A stretch of 52,913 nt of DNA, taken from positions 1 to 52,913 of the forward strand of contig NZ_VOLR01000027.1 of the NCBI RefSeq assembly GCF_007954355.1, in the 5' to 3' direction. A program made the translations under genes and the position numbers. This document shows positions 17,207 through 27,697 of this stretch, in pieces. The DNA comes from Colwellia hornerae. Its GTDB lineage: Bacteria > Pseudomonadota > Gammaproteobacteria > Enterobacterales > Alteromonadaceae. The notes under the pieces were generated by a model that was given only the letters and a program-made list of their open reading frames with translations, was not told where the DNA came from and searched no databases. Position 1 is the first letter of the stretch; the number at the start of each line of letters is the position of its first letter.

Positions 17207-18673
17207 TCACATCATAATCACATCAAACTGTTCTTGATTATACATGGTTTCTGTCTGAACTTTAATTTGCTTACCAATGAAAACCTCTAACTCAGCAAGG
17301 TGATGATATTCATCATTAATTAGTGATTCACTTACGGCAGAAGAAGCATAAACAATAAATTTATCTGAATCATAGGCGCGATTTACTCGTACTATTTCAC
17401 GCAAAATTTCAAAACACACGGTTTCAACTGTTTTTAAATGTCCGCGACCTGAGCACACTGAACATTCGCCACACAATATGTGCTCTAAACTCTCACGAGT
17501 ACGTTTACGGGTCATTTCTACTAAGCCCAGTTTAGAAAAATTACTGATACTGTATTTAACGTTATCTTTCGCCATCGCGACATCTAAACTATGTAAAACA
17601 CGTTTTTGATGTTCAGTGCTATTCATGTCGATAAAGTCGACAATAATAATGCCACCTAGATTTCTCAGTCTCAACTGTCGAGCAATGACTTGCGTGGCTT
17701 CTGAATTAGTATTAAAAATAGTTTCTTCTAGATTACGATGGCCGACAAATCCACCGGTATTAATATCAATCGTGGTCATTGCTTCGGTTTGGTCAATAAT
17801 TAAGTAACCACCCGACTTTAATTCAATTCTTCTATGCAAGGCTCTTTGTATTTCATTTTCGACATCAAACAAGTCGAAAATAGGTCGTTCACCCGGGTAA
17901 TTTTCTAAAAAAGGGGTTAAATTAGGGACAAATTCTTCAGTAAACTCGCGCAACTGTTCGAAAGTCAATTTTGAATCGATACGAATTCGTTCAAGATCAA
18001 TACCAACAAAATCACGAAGGACACGAAATGCTAATGAAAGATCTTGATAAATAGGGGCCTTCATCTGCTTTCTTTTTTTACGGTCTTGCACTTTTTTCCA
18101 GACACGGCGTAAAAATTCAGCATCATGTTTTAACTCTTTTTCGTTAGCACCTTCAGCAGCCGTTCGAACAATAAAGCCGTGTTCTTCACTACAATAGGGG
18201 GTAATAATATCTTTGAGACGATTACGTTCTTTTGAGGATTCAATGCGTTGTGATATGCCCGCATGATTGGCATTTGGCATTAACACTAGATATCGAGCTG
18301 CTACGGTAATATCAGTGGTTAAGCGTGCTCCTTTGGTGCCCAGTGGGTCTTTAATAACCTGTACCACAATTTGCTGGCCTTCATGCACTAACGCTCTAAT
18401 ATCAGGTACGTGGTCAGCGGGCAAATCGTCATTGCTAATAATGAGTTTAGTATTGATGTCTGAAGCATGTAAGAACGCAGCTTTTTCTAGATTAATATCA
18501 ATAAAAGCTGCTTGCATACCCGGTAAGACTCGAATAACTTTACCTAGATAAATATTGCCAACCAAACCGCGACGAGATTCACGTTCAACATGAACTTCTT
18601 GCAATACGCCATTTTCTATTAGCGCAACTCGAGTTTCACTTGGGGTTACATTAATCAGTAATTCACCGCTCAT
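17207..18673 (-). CDS. rng: Ribonuclease G
   Basis: 488 residues, the usual size for RNase G and lacking the long C-terminal tail of RNase E. An S1 domain spans about 36-125 (GNIYLGKVIRVLPGMQAAFIDI). The RNase E/G catalytic core has metal-binding Asp near 302 (TTIDINTGGF) and 345 (IIIVDFIDM), and a CxxC zinc-link variant CGECSVCSGRG near 405. It processes the 5' end of 16S rRNA and takes part in mRNA decay. The start codon overlaps the maf stop by 4 bases (ATGA), giving coupled translation in the mreBCD-maf-rng operon. Confidence 0.96.
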   Translation of the reverse strand: MSGELLINVTPSETRVALIENGVLQEVHVERESRRGLVGNIYLGKVIRVLPGMQAAFIDINLEKAAFLHASDINTKLIISNDDLPADHVPDIRALVHEGQQIVVQVIKDPLGTKGARLTTDITVAARYLVLMPNANHAGISQRIESSKERNRLKDIITPYCSEEHGFIVRTAAEGANEKELKHDAEFLRRVWKKVQDRKKRKQMKAPIYQDLSLAFRVLRDFVGIDLERIRIDSKLTFEQLREFTEEFVPNLTPFLENYPGERPIFDLFDVENEIQRALHRRIELKSGGYLIIDQTEAMTTIDINTGGFVGHRNLEETIFNTNSEATQVIARQLRLRNLGGIIIVDFIDMNSTEHQKRVLHSLDVAMAKDNVKYSISNFSKLGLVEMTRKRTRESLEHILCGECSVCSGRGHLKTVETVCFEILREIVRVNRAYDSDKFIVYASSAVSESLINDEYHHLAELEVFIGKQIKVQTETMYNQEQFDVIMM

Positions 18674-19287
18674 AAAATATCTCCGTTGCTGAGTGGACTT
18701 GCTTGGTCTTGAACAGGGGTCGGTAAACCTAGCTCAGCTAATAATTTTGCTGTTTCATATAAAGGTAAACCGACCACCGCAGAATAACTACCTTTAATTT
18801 GTGTCACAAATTGTCCGCCGATACCTTGAATACCATACGAGCCTGCTTTGTCTTGAGGTTCACCGGTATGCCAATAGCGCTGAATTTCTTCAATAGACAA
18901 TGTTTTAAAGGTGACATCTGTAGAAATTACGGCCGATAAAATTTGCTTGTTTTTTACGATCGCTATTGCGGTAAGTACTTGGTGAGTGTTGTTTGATAAC
19001 ATTAGCAGCTGTTGACAGCATGCTGCAATATTTTCAGGCTTACCCAAAATATGATTGTCGAAAATAACGCTAGTATCAGAGCCTAGCACGACACAGTCTG
19101 TTGCTTGATTTTTTGAGACTACAGTCGCTTTTTCAATCGCCAAACGTAACACATAATCGCTCGGTGATTCATTGTCGATAATACTTTCATCGATATCGGC
19201 AGAAATGGTTTGAAATTGATAACCCAGCTGGCTTAGTAATTCTTTTCTTCGTGGTGACTGTGACGCTAAAATTAAAACGGGCTTCAT
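18670..19287 (-). CDS. maf: Maf-like nucleoside triphosphate pyrophosphatase (YhdE type)
   Basis: 205 residues. The Maf signature is at the N-terminus (LILASQSPRRKELLSQLG), with the catalytic Asp region VVLGSDTSVIFD near 70 and the C-terminal KAGSYGIQGIGGQFVTQI substrate loop. Enzymes of this type hydrolyse dTTP, UTP and modified nucleotides as house-cleaning and have been linked to septum inhibition. The operon position directly after mreD and before rng identifies it as the YhdE paralogue rather than YceF. The C-terminal 12 residues (QDQASPLSNGDI) are a short extension. Confidence 0.94.
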   Translation of the reverse strand: MKPVLILASQSPRRKELLSQLGYQFQTISADIDESIIDNESPSDYVLRLAIEKATVVSKNQATDCVVLGSDTSVIFDNHILGKPENIAACCQQLLMLSNNTHQVLTAIAIVKNKQILSAVISTDVTFKTLSIEEIQRYWHTGEPQDKAGSYGIQGIGGQFVTQIKGSYSAVVGLPLYETAKLLAELGLPTPVQDQASPLSNGDIL

Positions 19288-19323
19288 AGAAAAATTACTC
19301 AGTTAACGGGTGAATAGCAGGGG

Positions 19324-19803
19324 TTAAGTAATACGAAAGTGACGACGTACTTTTCTTAATAATAAAAACGCCCAAGGCCACAGTACGATAGTTGTGATCA
19401 CCGGATATAAATAACTAGGGAGGAACACGGCATCAATTAAAAATCGTTGCATCCAAAAAACAATTAAATGATATAGCGCCGATAAAACACCAACAATAAG
19501 TGATTGTTGCCAAACTGAGAAATTTCTAATTTTTTGAAAATTGCCCGCAATAATATAAACAGCAATGGCCATCGCCATCGTGTGTACACCGAGAATAGAA
19601 CCCAATAAAACATCAAGCAATAAGCCAACAAAACCAGCGGTAATAACATTAACGCGCGCGGGTAAGGCTAAGCACCAGTATACTAATACCACTAGCACCC
19701 AGTCTGGACGAAAGACATCGATACTCGGTGGTAATGGCATAATACTGGCGATTAAAGCGATAACCGTAGTAAAAATAATAATCAAAAGGTTACGTATCGA
19801 CAT
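19324..19803 (-). CDS. mreD: Rod shape-determining protein MreD
   Basis: 159 residues, almost entirely hydrophobic with about five membrane segments, ending in a basic tail (LLRKVRRHFRIT). It is the integral-membrane partner of MreC in the elongasome that directs side-wall peptidoglycan synthesis. The start overlaps the end of mreC by 14 bases. Identification rests on size, topology, the FRPDWVLVVLVYWCLALP stretch typical of MreD and the invariant mreB-mreC-mreD order. Confidence 0.93.
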   Translation of the reverse strand: MSIRNLLIIIFTTVIALIASIMPLPPSIDVFRPDWVLVVLVYWCLALPARVNVITAGFVGLLLDVLLGSILGVHTMAMAIAVYIIAGNFQKIRNFSVWQQSLIVGVLSALYHLIVFWMQRFLIDAVFLPSYLYPVITTIVLWPWAFLLLRKVRRHFRIT

Positions 19804-20710
19804 TATTTAGCCCTGTGTTATTTTCACTTTTTTTACTATCACGTAAGTTTGGTGTTACTACTTTTTGTGACGGCGCAAAAATTTCTGCTGCTTTTTCTGG
19901 CCACAGCAATAATAAATAGCGTAAGCGATCAATTTTAGCGACTGGTTCACTTTGTACTAAAGCAAAAGCATTTGCATCATTTTGTGAAACTTTGGTAACC
20001 CGTGCAACAGGATACCCTTCAGGATACTTGTCGCCAAGCCCTGACGTTACTAATAAATCACCCGTGCGAACATCAGTACTGTGCTGCACAAAATTATGGG
20101 TTAATCTATCGATTTGCCCTGTTCCTGAGGCGACTAAACGCACACCATTACGGCTAACTCTAACAGGCACTGCATGAGTGACATCAGTAATTAAAATAAC
20201 TCGACTGCTATTAATGCCCACATGTAAGACTTGTCCAACAATACCCTCATCGTCAATGACCGGTTGCCCTTCAAAAACACCGTCATCACTGCCGCGGTTA
20301 ATTACAACTTGCTGACTATACGGATCAGAGTCTACTGATATTATTTCAGCGACCATTTTCTTTACTTCACCACGTATCGGCGAAGCCAATAATAAACGTA
20401 ACCGCTCATTTTCTTTCTTGATGATTTCAAGTGCTAACAATTGTTGATGAAAGCGTAATTCTGCTACTTTATATGCTTGGTTATCACTGAGTAGTTGTCG
20501 CCGCGTAACAATATTTTCTGCAGCCCACGTCATGACTTGCTTAGGAGTAGTCGCTAAATACTGTAAGGGGCTGACCATAGACTGTAAATAACCACGAATA
20601 TTTTCGAAGCTATTCATTTTGTGATCGAAAAAAATTAAAGACGCAGAACAAAACAGCACCAACATGAGTCGGTGCTGAGGAGAAGGGCCATGTTTAAATA
20701 TTGGATTCAT
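19790..20710 (-). CDS. mreC: Rod shape-determining protein MreC
   Basis: 306 residues. A bitopic protein with a membrane segment at about 15-32, a coiled coil at about 65-105 (QQLLALEIIKKENERLRLLL) and the two beta-barrel periplasmic domain (about 115-275; GSDDGVFEGQPVIDDEGIVGQVLHVG). It scaffolds PBP2/RodA with MreB and MreD. The C-terminal 30 residues are a Ser/Asn-rich, probably disordered tail. It is separated from mreB by 151 bases, which could hold a secondary promoter, though none is clear. Confidence 0.95.
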   Translation of the reverse strand: MNPIFKHGPSPQHRLMLVLFCSASLIFFDHKMNSFENIRGYLQSMVSPLQYLATTPKQVMTWAAENIVTRRQLLSDNQAYKVAELRFHQQLLALEIIKKENERLRLLLASPIRGEVKKMVAEIISVDSDPYSQQVVINRGSDDGVFEGQPVIDDEGIVGQVLHVGINSSRVILITDVTHAVPVRVSRNGVRLVASGTGQIDRLTHNFVQHSTDVRTGDLLVTSGLGDKYPEGYPVARVTKVSQNDANAFALVQSEPVAKIDRLRYLLLLWPEKAAEIFAPSQKVVTPNLRDSKKSENNTGLNNVDT

Positions 20711-20861
20711 AAATTAAACTTGTATAGATGCTAATTCATTTGCAGCCATTTAATGTCAATACAAGGAGAATGTACGGAGTTGATGCTAATCAATCAGTAC
20801 ATTCAACGCCGTAGTTAGGAAAAATGACAATGAATATTTAGTATTTTATTCGTATGAGCAT

Positions 20862-21953
<1,092 letters not shown>

Positions 21954-21990
21954 GTTCTCAACAAAACATTGAGTTAATCAATGAACGTTT

Positions 21991-22017
21991 TGTCAAGTTT
22001 GTTGATAATATATTATA
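21991..22017 (-). promoter_or_regulatory. Candidate mreB promoter elements
   Basis: The mreB leader holds a perfect TTGACA (minus strand, 21991-21996) with only a poor -10 at the right distance, and a separate perfect TATAAT (22012-22017) with a TTGAAA 21 bases upstream. Either could be the promoter; neither pair is ideal. Confidence 0.3.
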
Positions 22018-22060
22018 TGGGCTAATCATACCTGAGTGTTTCAAATTTGTGTTGCTTGAA

Positions 22061-22086
22061 TGATAAAAAAGATCACTTTTTTATCA
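22061..22086 (-). terminator. AT-rich hairpin after mshQ
   Basis: An 11-bp stem (tgataaaaaag 22061-22071 with cttttttatca 22076-22086) with a 4-base loop, 50 bases past the mshQ stop. It has almost no G-C pairs, so it is at best a weak terminator between the MSHA locus and mreB. Confidence 0.4.
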
Positions 22087-22135
22087 TATTTTTAATAAGT
22101 AAGCCAAAATCACCCGGATTGTTATTGAAAAAGTG

Positions 22136-25100
22136 CTAATTCCCAATTTCTCGCCAAGATATAATACGGTCATTGCCCCGATAAATACCGAATATAACTG
22201 TTGCTGTTGGGTTTTGATGATAAGGGCCGTCAAAATTATTATCTTCATTTAACCAATCAAATTTCAACCAATCTTGCGTGGTATATTCAACGCCAATACT
22301 TCCTTGATTATTGCCGCTAGTTAGCAAAACATTTTGGAACTTACCTTCATTCAAACTGCCACTTGTACCACGGATATTTATACCATTAATGGTGACATTA
22401 TTTGTTGGATTAGAAAAAGACCAATTTGATGTGTTATTGGTAACTAATGAACAGTTATCGTCGGTATTTACTACAAACGTTCTTGATGCGTTAAGGTACT
22501 CTACTTGAAAGTACTGAGCTATTGCCGAGGTTTCAGCACCAAAACTATTACCGAGTACCAGCCGGCCAAAACGTTGAAAACCTCCTGATGGCTTAACCGT
22601 TAAAGGGAGAGTCGTAGCAAGATTAATAGCCACGTTATCAGAGTCAGTAATACTATTAATTAAAATATTGTAGTCCACGGTAAATTCAGCGACTTGTGAA
22701 TAACTCCCTTTGGAATAAGTAAAGGTGTCAGCAGGAGAAAAGTTATAGTCGAGGATGCCATTTGAAAGTTTGCTTAAGTCACCAGCAAATGTTGTCGGTT
22801 CAACAACCATTTTAGTGACAAGATCATTGCCATCTTTATCAACTTCATTTTTGCTACTATCCGCTAAAGGGAATGTCCGGCTGACATTATTAACGATTAG
22901 TTTTTGAAAGGTACTTTCAGTGTAATTTTGTGTTTTAACCCCTAAAGCATTTTTAGCGGTAATAGTCAGTATAGGAGCATTTAAATAACTAAAAGGCTGG
23001 CCAATATAAGTAAAGGTATTTATATCTAAACTGCAGGCATTTTCAAATGAATTATCCGTAACAAAAACATCAAAATAACTTGGTGTAAAACGGCCAACAT
23101 CTAAAAAGCTTAGGGTAGTAATTTCATTACCTAAGTAATCATTATCTTTTACATTAACACTTATTATTCCAACTTCGTCGTAACTTGCAACGAGTTCTTT
23201 CTCCGCTGTATTTATAGCTTGCCAACGAGTATCTGTGGCATTTGAAGCATCGATGGTGCTAGTGCCTAAACTTAACTGACCTAAAACCGAAGTACTTGAT
23301 GATGGTGCTATTTGCCTTAAGGCTAACACTACAACACTATCAGATTGAGGTTGGTAGTTTGGTGTATCAGTATTGTTATTGCACTGACCCGTAAAACTTA
23401 AGGAAAAACCTTCGGCTGCCACCTGCTTTGGTTCACCTGCAGCACTACTATTGTTTAAAAATGTACCATTTGTTTTTTTAGCCACCATAACGAGTTTTGA
23501 TGGAAAGAAGTCTTTAATTAAGGTTGCACTAGTGACTCCCGATGAAACTTTTTCACTGACAGTAAAACTTAAAGCTCCAGCATCATTGTATTCGATAGGT
23601 ATAGAAGCTCCACCATTAGCATTAAAACTGATGTTACGAGTTTGACTTTCTCCTGTATTTGCCATGTTGGTGCCGTTAAGTAACGGTAATTTTGTGCCAG
23701 TTGTGGGGTTTGAATAGCTAAAACTGAAATCTAAATTTTGGTTGCCAGTAAAAGCAGGAGCGCAACTCACCCCTGAATCACTTAACTTAACCGCTTTAAT
23801 GTCAAAGTTTACACTTTCACAAGATGAAACATCCACACCTGAATTAATATCAAGTAAAAAACCCGCATTGGCAAAATTTATATCACAACTGGTTGAGGCA
23901 CCATTTCTACAAGTGTAATTTTGATCTGAGCTTAAAGTAATAGTTTCTTCAACCAAATGACTAAAGCTAGTATCGGTTTTACCTGTCACTGTTATGGTTG
24001 TTTTGAGCACACCATTGGCAAATATTTTAACATCTGTTGGCGTTGCAATTGTGTCAGTACAAGCCTCATCAATACATGCTTTTATAGTTAAGGGTTCACC
24101 AATACAGGTTAAGCCTTGAGCATCATGATTTATCTCAAAATGGTGGATAGTTTCACAGGCTTGTCGTTTTGTATAAAGCTCATTGACTTCTATAGCGGTG
24201 AGTGCGCCATTATATAGATGAACTTCATCAATATAACCCTCAAAAAATCGTGAGGAGGAGCCTTGATCTTGCCCTATTTGTAAAGGATCATTATTTAGCG
24301 TTAAATTGTCTGTAAATGTTCTAGAGCCTTTTTCAACACCGTTAACGTAAATAACTTGCCTACCACTTTTGTAAGTAATCGCTATATGATACCAATTACC
24401 CGCTTCAATACCGGCTCCAGTAGTTGAAAACGAGTGTGTTTGCCACCACCAAAAAATGTCTCCTGAAGGCTGAAGATGAAACTCATAGTTCTCATCTTTA
24501 GAGATAATTGTTTTTAAACCAGAGCTTGGTAATACCTTAGGATTAATCCACACACTGATACTGAGTTCAGATTGTAAATCGAGCCTATTATCATCATTAA
24601 TTTGAATGTAATCATCGATACCATCAAAAGAACCATAACGACAAGTACCAGGGTTACCGCTAAGTGCCGGTAAAGAGCCAGCAGTTGTTACCCCGTTAAG
24701 CGCACTCGCATTAAAATTATCTGTTTGGTCAACAACTTCTCCTGTGCTGCCATCCCAAATAACTTCATCCATTGAAAACTGTGCAATAAGTTCTGAACAC
24801 TCGGCTGTACTTCGCAGTGAGCCATCATAGTTATTTTTGGCAAGTTCATTCGTATAAAGAGTCGTTATTTCTGCACTAGAAAGGGTTTGATCATAAACCT
24901 TAAATTCATCAAGTGGTGTACGAAACCCTTGAGGGGTGTTGGTGTTTATATCATCAAACGACGTACCAATATATTGTAGATTTCCTGATGGTCTTAACGC
25001 AACCATGTCTACTAGCGCTCCGTCAATATATAATGAAGTAGTGTTATTGTTATAGACCAAAACCATATGATGCCAACCATTTGTTAAGTCAGCGAACCAA

Positions 25101-26722
25101 AAGTTTCCTTCTACTGAGATATTGCCATCGTAAACGCCCCACCGATAATCATTAAAACTATCGAGGTAAAGTAAATCGCCACCATTAGGCATTGCTCCTA
25201 AAACTAAATAACGGTTACCGCCATTTATTGAAGGTTTTTTGAACCAAGTAGCAACACTTGAATTACCAATAATTGGGATTGAGGTTTCTATATAATGCTC
25301 AGCAGCCGAAATATCAGCAGCGCGAACAATTTGGGCGTCATTCGAGGTGTTAAGATTAGCGAAACTTTGTGCAGAAAAATTTCCTGATTGGTCAATAACT
25401 TCGAATGCTGAACCATCATAACTACATTCATCAAAACGATATTCGGCAATAGGTACCGGACTACAATTCACCGCGTCACGGCTGGTGCCATCGGCATTAT
25501 TGCTAGCGAGTTCATTACTATATAAGTTGCTTATTGATGTACTAGAAAGTACTTGATCATAAATTTTCAACTCATCCATTAGCCCTTCGAAACTTTGACT
25601 TGCAGAAAATCTGCCTCCGTAACTGTCTTGCTCTTGCCCGATTACGATACTGTTAGAATAAGGAACAGATAATTGACCACGACCAACACCCGTATCACAA
25701 TCTTGATTATTACCATCAACATACAAACAAACTTGGTCACTGACACGTGTTATCAATATGTGATGCCACTCGCCATCAGTTAACACGATGTTTCCTTTAA
25801 GATTTGTGCTTTCACCTTGTATTTTTACAGAGACCTCTTTATCTTTTTTTAGATAAATTTCTAATTCATCATCTCTAGTACTACTTCCTAACGCATGAAA
25901 AATTTCTTGTTGATTTTTCTTTTTATCCGTATTTATCCAAACGGATAATGTAAAATCATTAAGTCCATTAACGACACCACTTGGGACACTTACCCAGTCA
26001 CGTGTACTATTACTAGAAAGGTCGAGTGACTTATTTATTTGCGCCTCATTAGCTGATTCATTAATGCCATGAATACTTGCATTAAAATTACCCGTTTGAT
26101 CAATAATTTCAAAGCCAGCACCTGTATAGCTACATTCATCAAAACGGTAGTCAACAATAGGAGTGACTGGGGCAAGAGGAGTATTGTCACACATCCCATT
26201 AAAATCAGCAGTTTCTATATAGTTAGTATTATAAGTTGTATCACTACTGCCTGAACCTACTGAAGTAAATGCTCCCTTTCCCTTGGCACCCTTAATAGCC
26301 AAAGAGCCTTTAACATAAATGATAGCGTTAATATCTGTACTTCCGCCAGTGATTGATAGGCTCCCACCAACAACAATTATTAAATCTTCTGGGTTACCAT
26401 TTTGATTAATTTTAACATTTTTCCAGGAAACTGAATTCCTAAAAAATAATCTAGCCGTTGTCTCGCTACCACTAATAGCAGCTACTGAAACTTGATCTTT
26501 GTTATCTAATGAAGAACCCGAATAGTAATTATCACCCCGGGATAATATTGTGCCATTAGCAATATTAGCCGATGAATTATTAGCCGGAAAATTAGTTAAT
26601 TGTTCATTAACACTGGTAGCTTGATTATATGCTGCAGGAAAGACGTCAAGACACTTTGCTGCAAGGACAGTATTTTGAAAAAGAATATATAAAAGAATGG
26701 TAGAAATACTACGAAACAGCAT
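22136..26722 (-). CDS. mshQ: MSHA biogenesis protein MshQ, with three LamG-like domains
   Basis: About 1528 residues, exported. The start is set at ATG 26722 because AGGA lies 9 bases upstream; the longer frame begins with a TTG. Signal peptide MLFRSISTILLYILFQNTVLA. An N-terminal polymer-forming-like beta region (about 30-185) is followed by three LamG/concanavalin-like modules of about 215 residues (about 190-410, 420-640 and 645-860). The first two start with near-identical motifs (YRFDECSYTGAGFEIIDQTG and YRFDECSYDGSAFEVIDQSG). The C-terminal ~650 residues match the MshQ-type domain (DUF6701), ending in GIYRGNDRIISWREIG. It is expected on the cell surface or pilus, probably in adhesion. 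It is separated from mshP by a PEP-CTERM relic and a terminator, so it likely has its own promoter. Confidence 0.9.
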   Translation of the reverse strand: MLFRSISTILLYILFQNTVLAAKCLDVFPAAYNQATSVNEQLTNFPANNSSANIANGTILSRGDNYYSGSSLDNKDQVSVAAISGSETTARLFFRNSVSWKNVKINQNGNPEDLIIVVGGSLSITGGSTDINAIIYVKGSLAIKGAKGKGAFTSVGSGSSDTTYNTNYIETADFNGMCDNTPLAPVTPIVDYRFDECSYTGAGFEIIDQTGNFNASIHGINESANEAQINKSLDLSSNSTRDWVSVPSGVVNGLNDFTLSVWINTDKKKNQQEIFHALGSSTRDDELEIYLKKDKEVSVKIQGESTNLKGNIVLTDGEWHHILITRVSDQVCLYVDGNNQDCDTGVGRGQLSVPYSNSIVIGQEQDSYGGRFSASQSFEGLMDELKIYDQVLSSTSISNLYSNELASNNADGTSRDAVNCSPVPIAEYRFDECSYDGSAFEVIDQSGNFSAQSFANLNTSNDAQIVRAADISAAEHYIETSIPIIGNSSVATWFKKPSINGGNRYLVLGAMPNGGDLLYLDSFNDYRWGVYDGNISVEGNFWFADLTNGWHHMVLVYNNNTTSLYIDGALVDMVALRPSGNLQYIGTSFDDINTNTPQGFRTPLDEFKVYDQTLSSAEITTLYTNELAKNNYDGSLRSTAECSELIAQFSMDEVIWDGSTGEVVDQTDNFNASALNGVTTAGSLPALSGNPGTCRYGSFDGIDDYIQINDDNRLDLQSELSISVWINPKVLPSSGLKTIISKDENYEFHLQPSGDIFWWWQTHSFSTTGAGIEAGNWYHIAITYKSGRQVIYVNGVEKGSRTFTDNLTLNNDPLQIGQDQGSSSRFFEGYIDEVHLYNGALTAIEVNELYTKRQACETIHHFEINHDAQGLTCIGEPLTIKACIDEACTDTIATPTDVKIFANGVLKTTITVTGKTDTSFSHLVEETITLSSDQNYTCRNGASTSCDINFANAGFLLDINSGVDVSSCESVNFDIKAVKLSDSGVSCAPAFTGNQNLDFSFSYSNPTTGTKLPLLNGTNMANTGESQTRNISFNANGGASIPIEYNDAGALSFTVSEKVSSGVTSATLIKDFFPSKLVMVAKKTNGTFLNNSSAAGEPKQVAAEGFSLSFTGQCNNNTDTPNYQPQSDSVVVLALRQIAPSSSTSVLGQLSLGTSTIDASNATDTRWQAINTAEKELVASYDEVGIISVNVKDNDYLGNEITTLSFLDVGRFTPSYFDVFVTDNSFENACSLDINTFTYIGQPFSYLNAPILTITAKNALGVKTQNYTESTFQKLIVNNVSRTFPLADSSKNEVDKDGNDLVTKMVVEPTTFAGDLSKLSNGILDYNFSPADTFTYSKGSYSQVAEFTVDYNILINSITDSDNVAINLATTLPLTVKPSGGFQRFGRLVLGNSFGAETSAIAQYFQVEYLNASRTFVVNTDDNCSLVTNNTSNWSFSNPTNNVTINGINIRGTSGSLNEGKFQNVLLTSGNNQGSIGVEYTTQDWLKFDWLNEDNNFDGPYHQNPTATVIFGIYRGNDRIISWREIGN

Positions 26723-26871
26723 CAAGATTTTTCCTAGCAATAAAGTGAGATGTGAAGATTATACAGAATCTACTCTTAACTATTAATGATAACAAGTAAC
26801 GACTTATATTTATTTATCTAGTACGTCGACTAAAAACTTATTTATATCAACTATGGCTAATGTTGGACAAT

Positions 26872-26895
26872 AAAAAGCCCCGCATTGGCGAGGCT
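26872..26895 (-). terminator. Rho-independent terminator after the PEP-CTERM relic
   Basis: An 8-bp GC-rich stem with one G-T pair (26876-26883 with 26888-26895), loop of 4, followed on the minus strand by TTTTTA. It lies about 30 bases past the relic's stop and would end transcripts coming from mshP before mshQ. Confidence 0.85.
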
Positions 26896-26923
26896 GTTTG
26901 GATTTATTTATTACCCAGCTAAA

Positions 26924-27169
26924 TTAGTTAATTGCGCGCTTTCTCATCGATAAAGCGATTAAAGTAATTGCAAAAATCATAATAGTTGATGGCTCTGCTA
27001 CTTGGGCTGGAGTATTGCGTACGTAGAATGTTTCAAAGTGCCAACCGAACATATTATGACCTAGTAACTGAGTTTCAATGGAACCTTCATTAAAGGAGTC
27101 AACCTCTATATAACTTATATCCGTAAGTTCATACTTAATTAGCCCTGCGTGGCCAACACGAGATAAAAG
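26924..27169 (-). pseudogene. 3' fragment of a PEP-CTERM sorting-domain protein gene
   Basis: An 81-codon minus-strand frame with no start codon, bounded upstream by TGA (27170-27172) and ending at TAA 26924-26926. The C-terminus is a textbook PEP-CTERM sorting signal: VAEPST, then a hydrophobic helix IMIFAITLIALS, then the basic tail MRKRAIN. The preceding part (EVDSFNEGSIETQLLGHN, FETFYVRNTPAQ) looks like the body of a secreted PEP-CTERM protein. The first part of the gene is missing; only 75 bases separate the fragment from the mshP stop. PEP-CTERM proteins are sorted by exosortase, so the genome probably has, or had, that system. A strong terminator follows it. Confidence 0.75.
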
Positions 27170-27244
27170 TCAAAAAACAAACGCCACTGTAAAAGGACCT
27201 AACACTTAAATTACACTTGATATAAATGTTGATTCATAAAGATG

Positions 27245-27697
27245 TTATAAACTTCTTGCCTCTATCTGAACAGTTCGAGAAGTAACAACGCCTCCAATTG
27301 AACATTGACCAACGCTGGTAATCACATAATATGTTGTACCATCAAAGACACCATCATCATTACAAGTCACTGTTGCTTGGCAAGAAGTCAAACCTTCAAC
27401 ATTCGAAAAATCAGGTGCTGTGATGTTACTCTTACAAGCCGTTTTTACATTAGTGTCGTGCGGAAAAACTTCCAGTAACTGCCATTGTGCTCCTGTCTGT
27501 GCTGCCGCATAGGCACGGGTACCTATCACTTCATAAGCAACAGATTCGGCACTTGAAGAGAGTATTTTAACGAGCCCAGCACCCAGTAATGCCATAACAA
27601 CAATAACAAAGATAGCGACAACAATCGCACTGCCTTTTTGCTTACTTTTAACTTGGCTCAAAGCATATTTGTCATGATGATATTGCTTATGGAACAT
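27245..27697 (-). CDS. mshP: MSHA biogenesis protein MshP
   Basis: About 150 residues. A single membrane segment with the pseudopilin-like start QKGSAIVVAIFVIVVMALLGAGL, where Gly-Ser replaces the usual Gly-Phe, then a PilX/MshP-type domain with Cys residues. It is a minor component of the pilus. The start is uncertain: ATG 27697 has AGGTG just upstream, ATG 27715 is in frame and equally possible, and the longest frame uses a TTG. All overlap the end of mshO. It is the last gene of the contiguous mshC-D-O-P run. Confidence 0.85.
   Translation of the reverse strand: MFHKQYHHDKYALSQVKSKQKGSAIVVAIFVIVVMALLGAGLVKILSSSAESVAYEVIGTRAYAAAQTGAQWQLLEVFPHDTNVKTACKSNITAPDFSNVEGLTSCQATVTCNDDGVFDGTTYYVITSVGQCSIGGVVTSRTVQIEARSL

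Larger units (their letters stand above)
26741..27244. other. mshP-mshQ spacer
   Basis: About 500 bases that hold the PEP-CTERM gene fragment and its terminator. The 130 bases next to mshQ (26741-26871) are AT-rich and are the likely site of an mshQ promoter, although no convincing hexamer pair was found. Confidence 0.6.
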
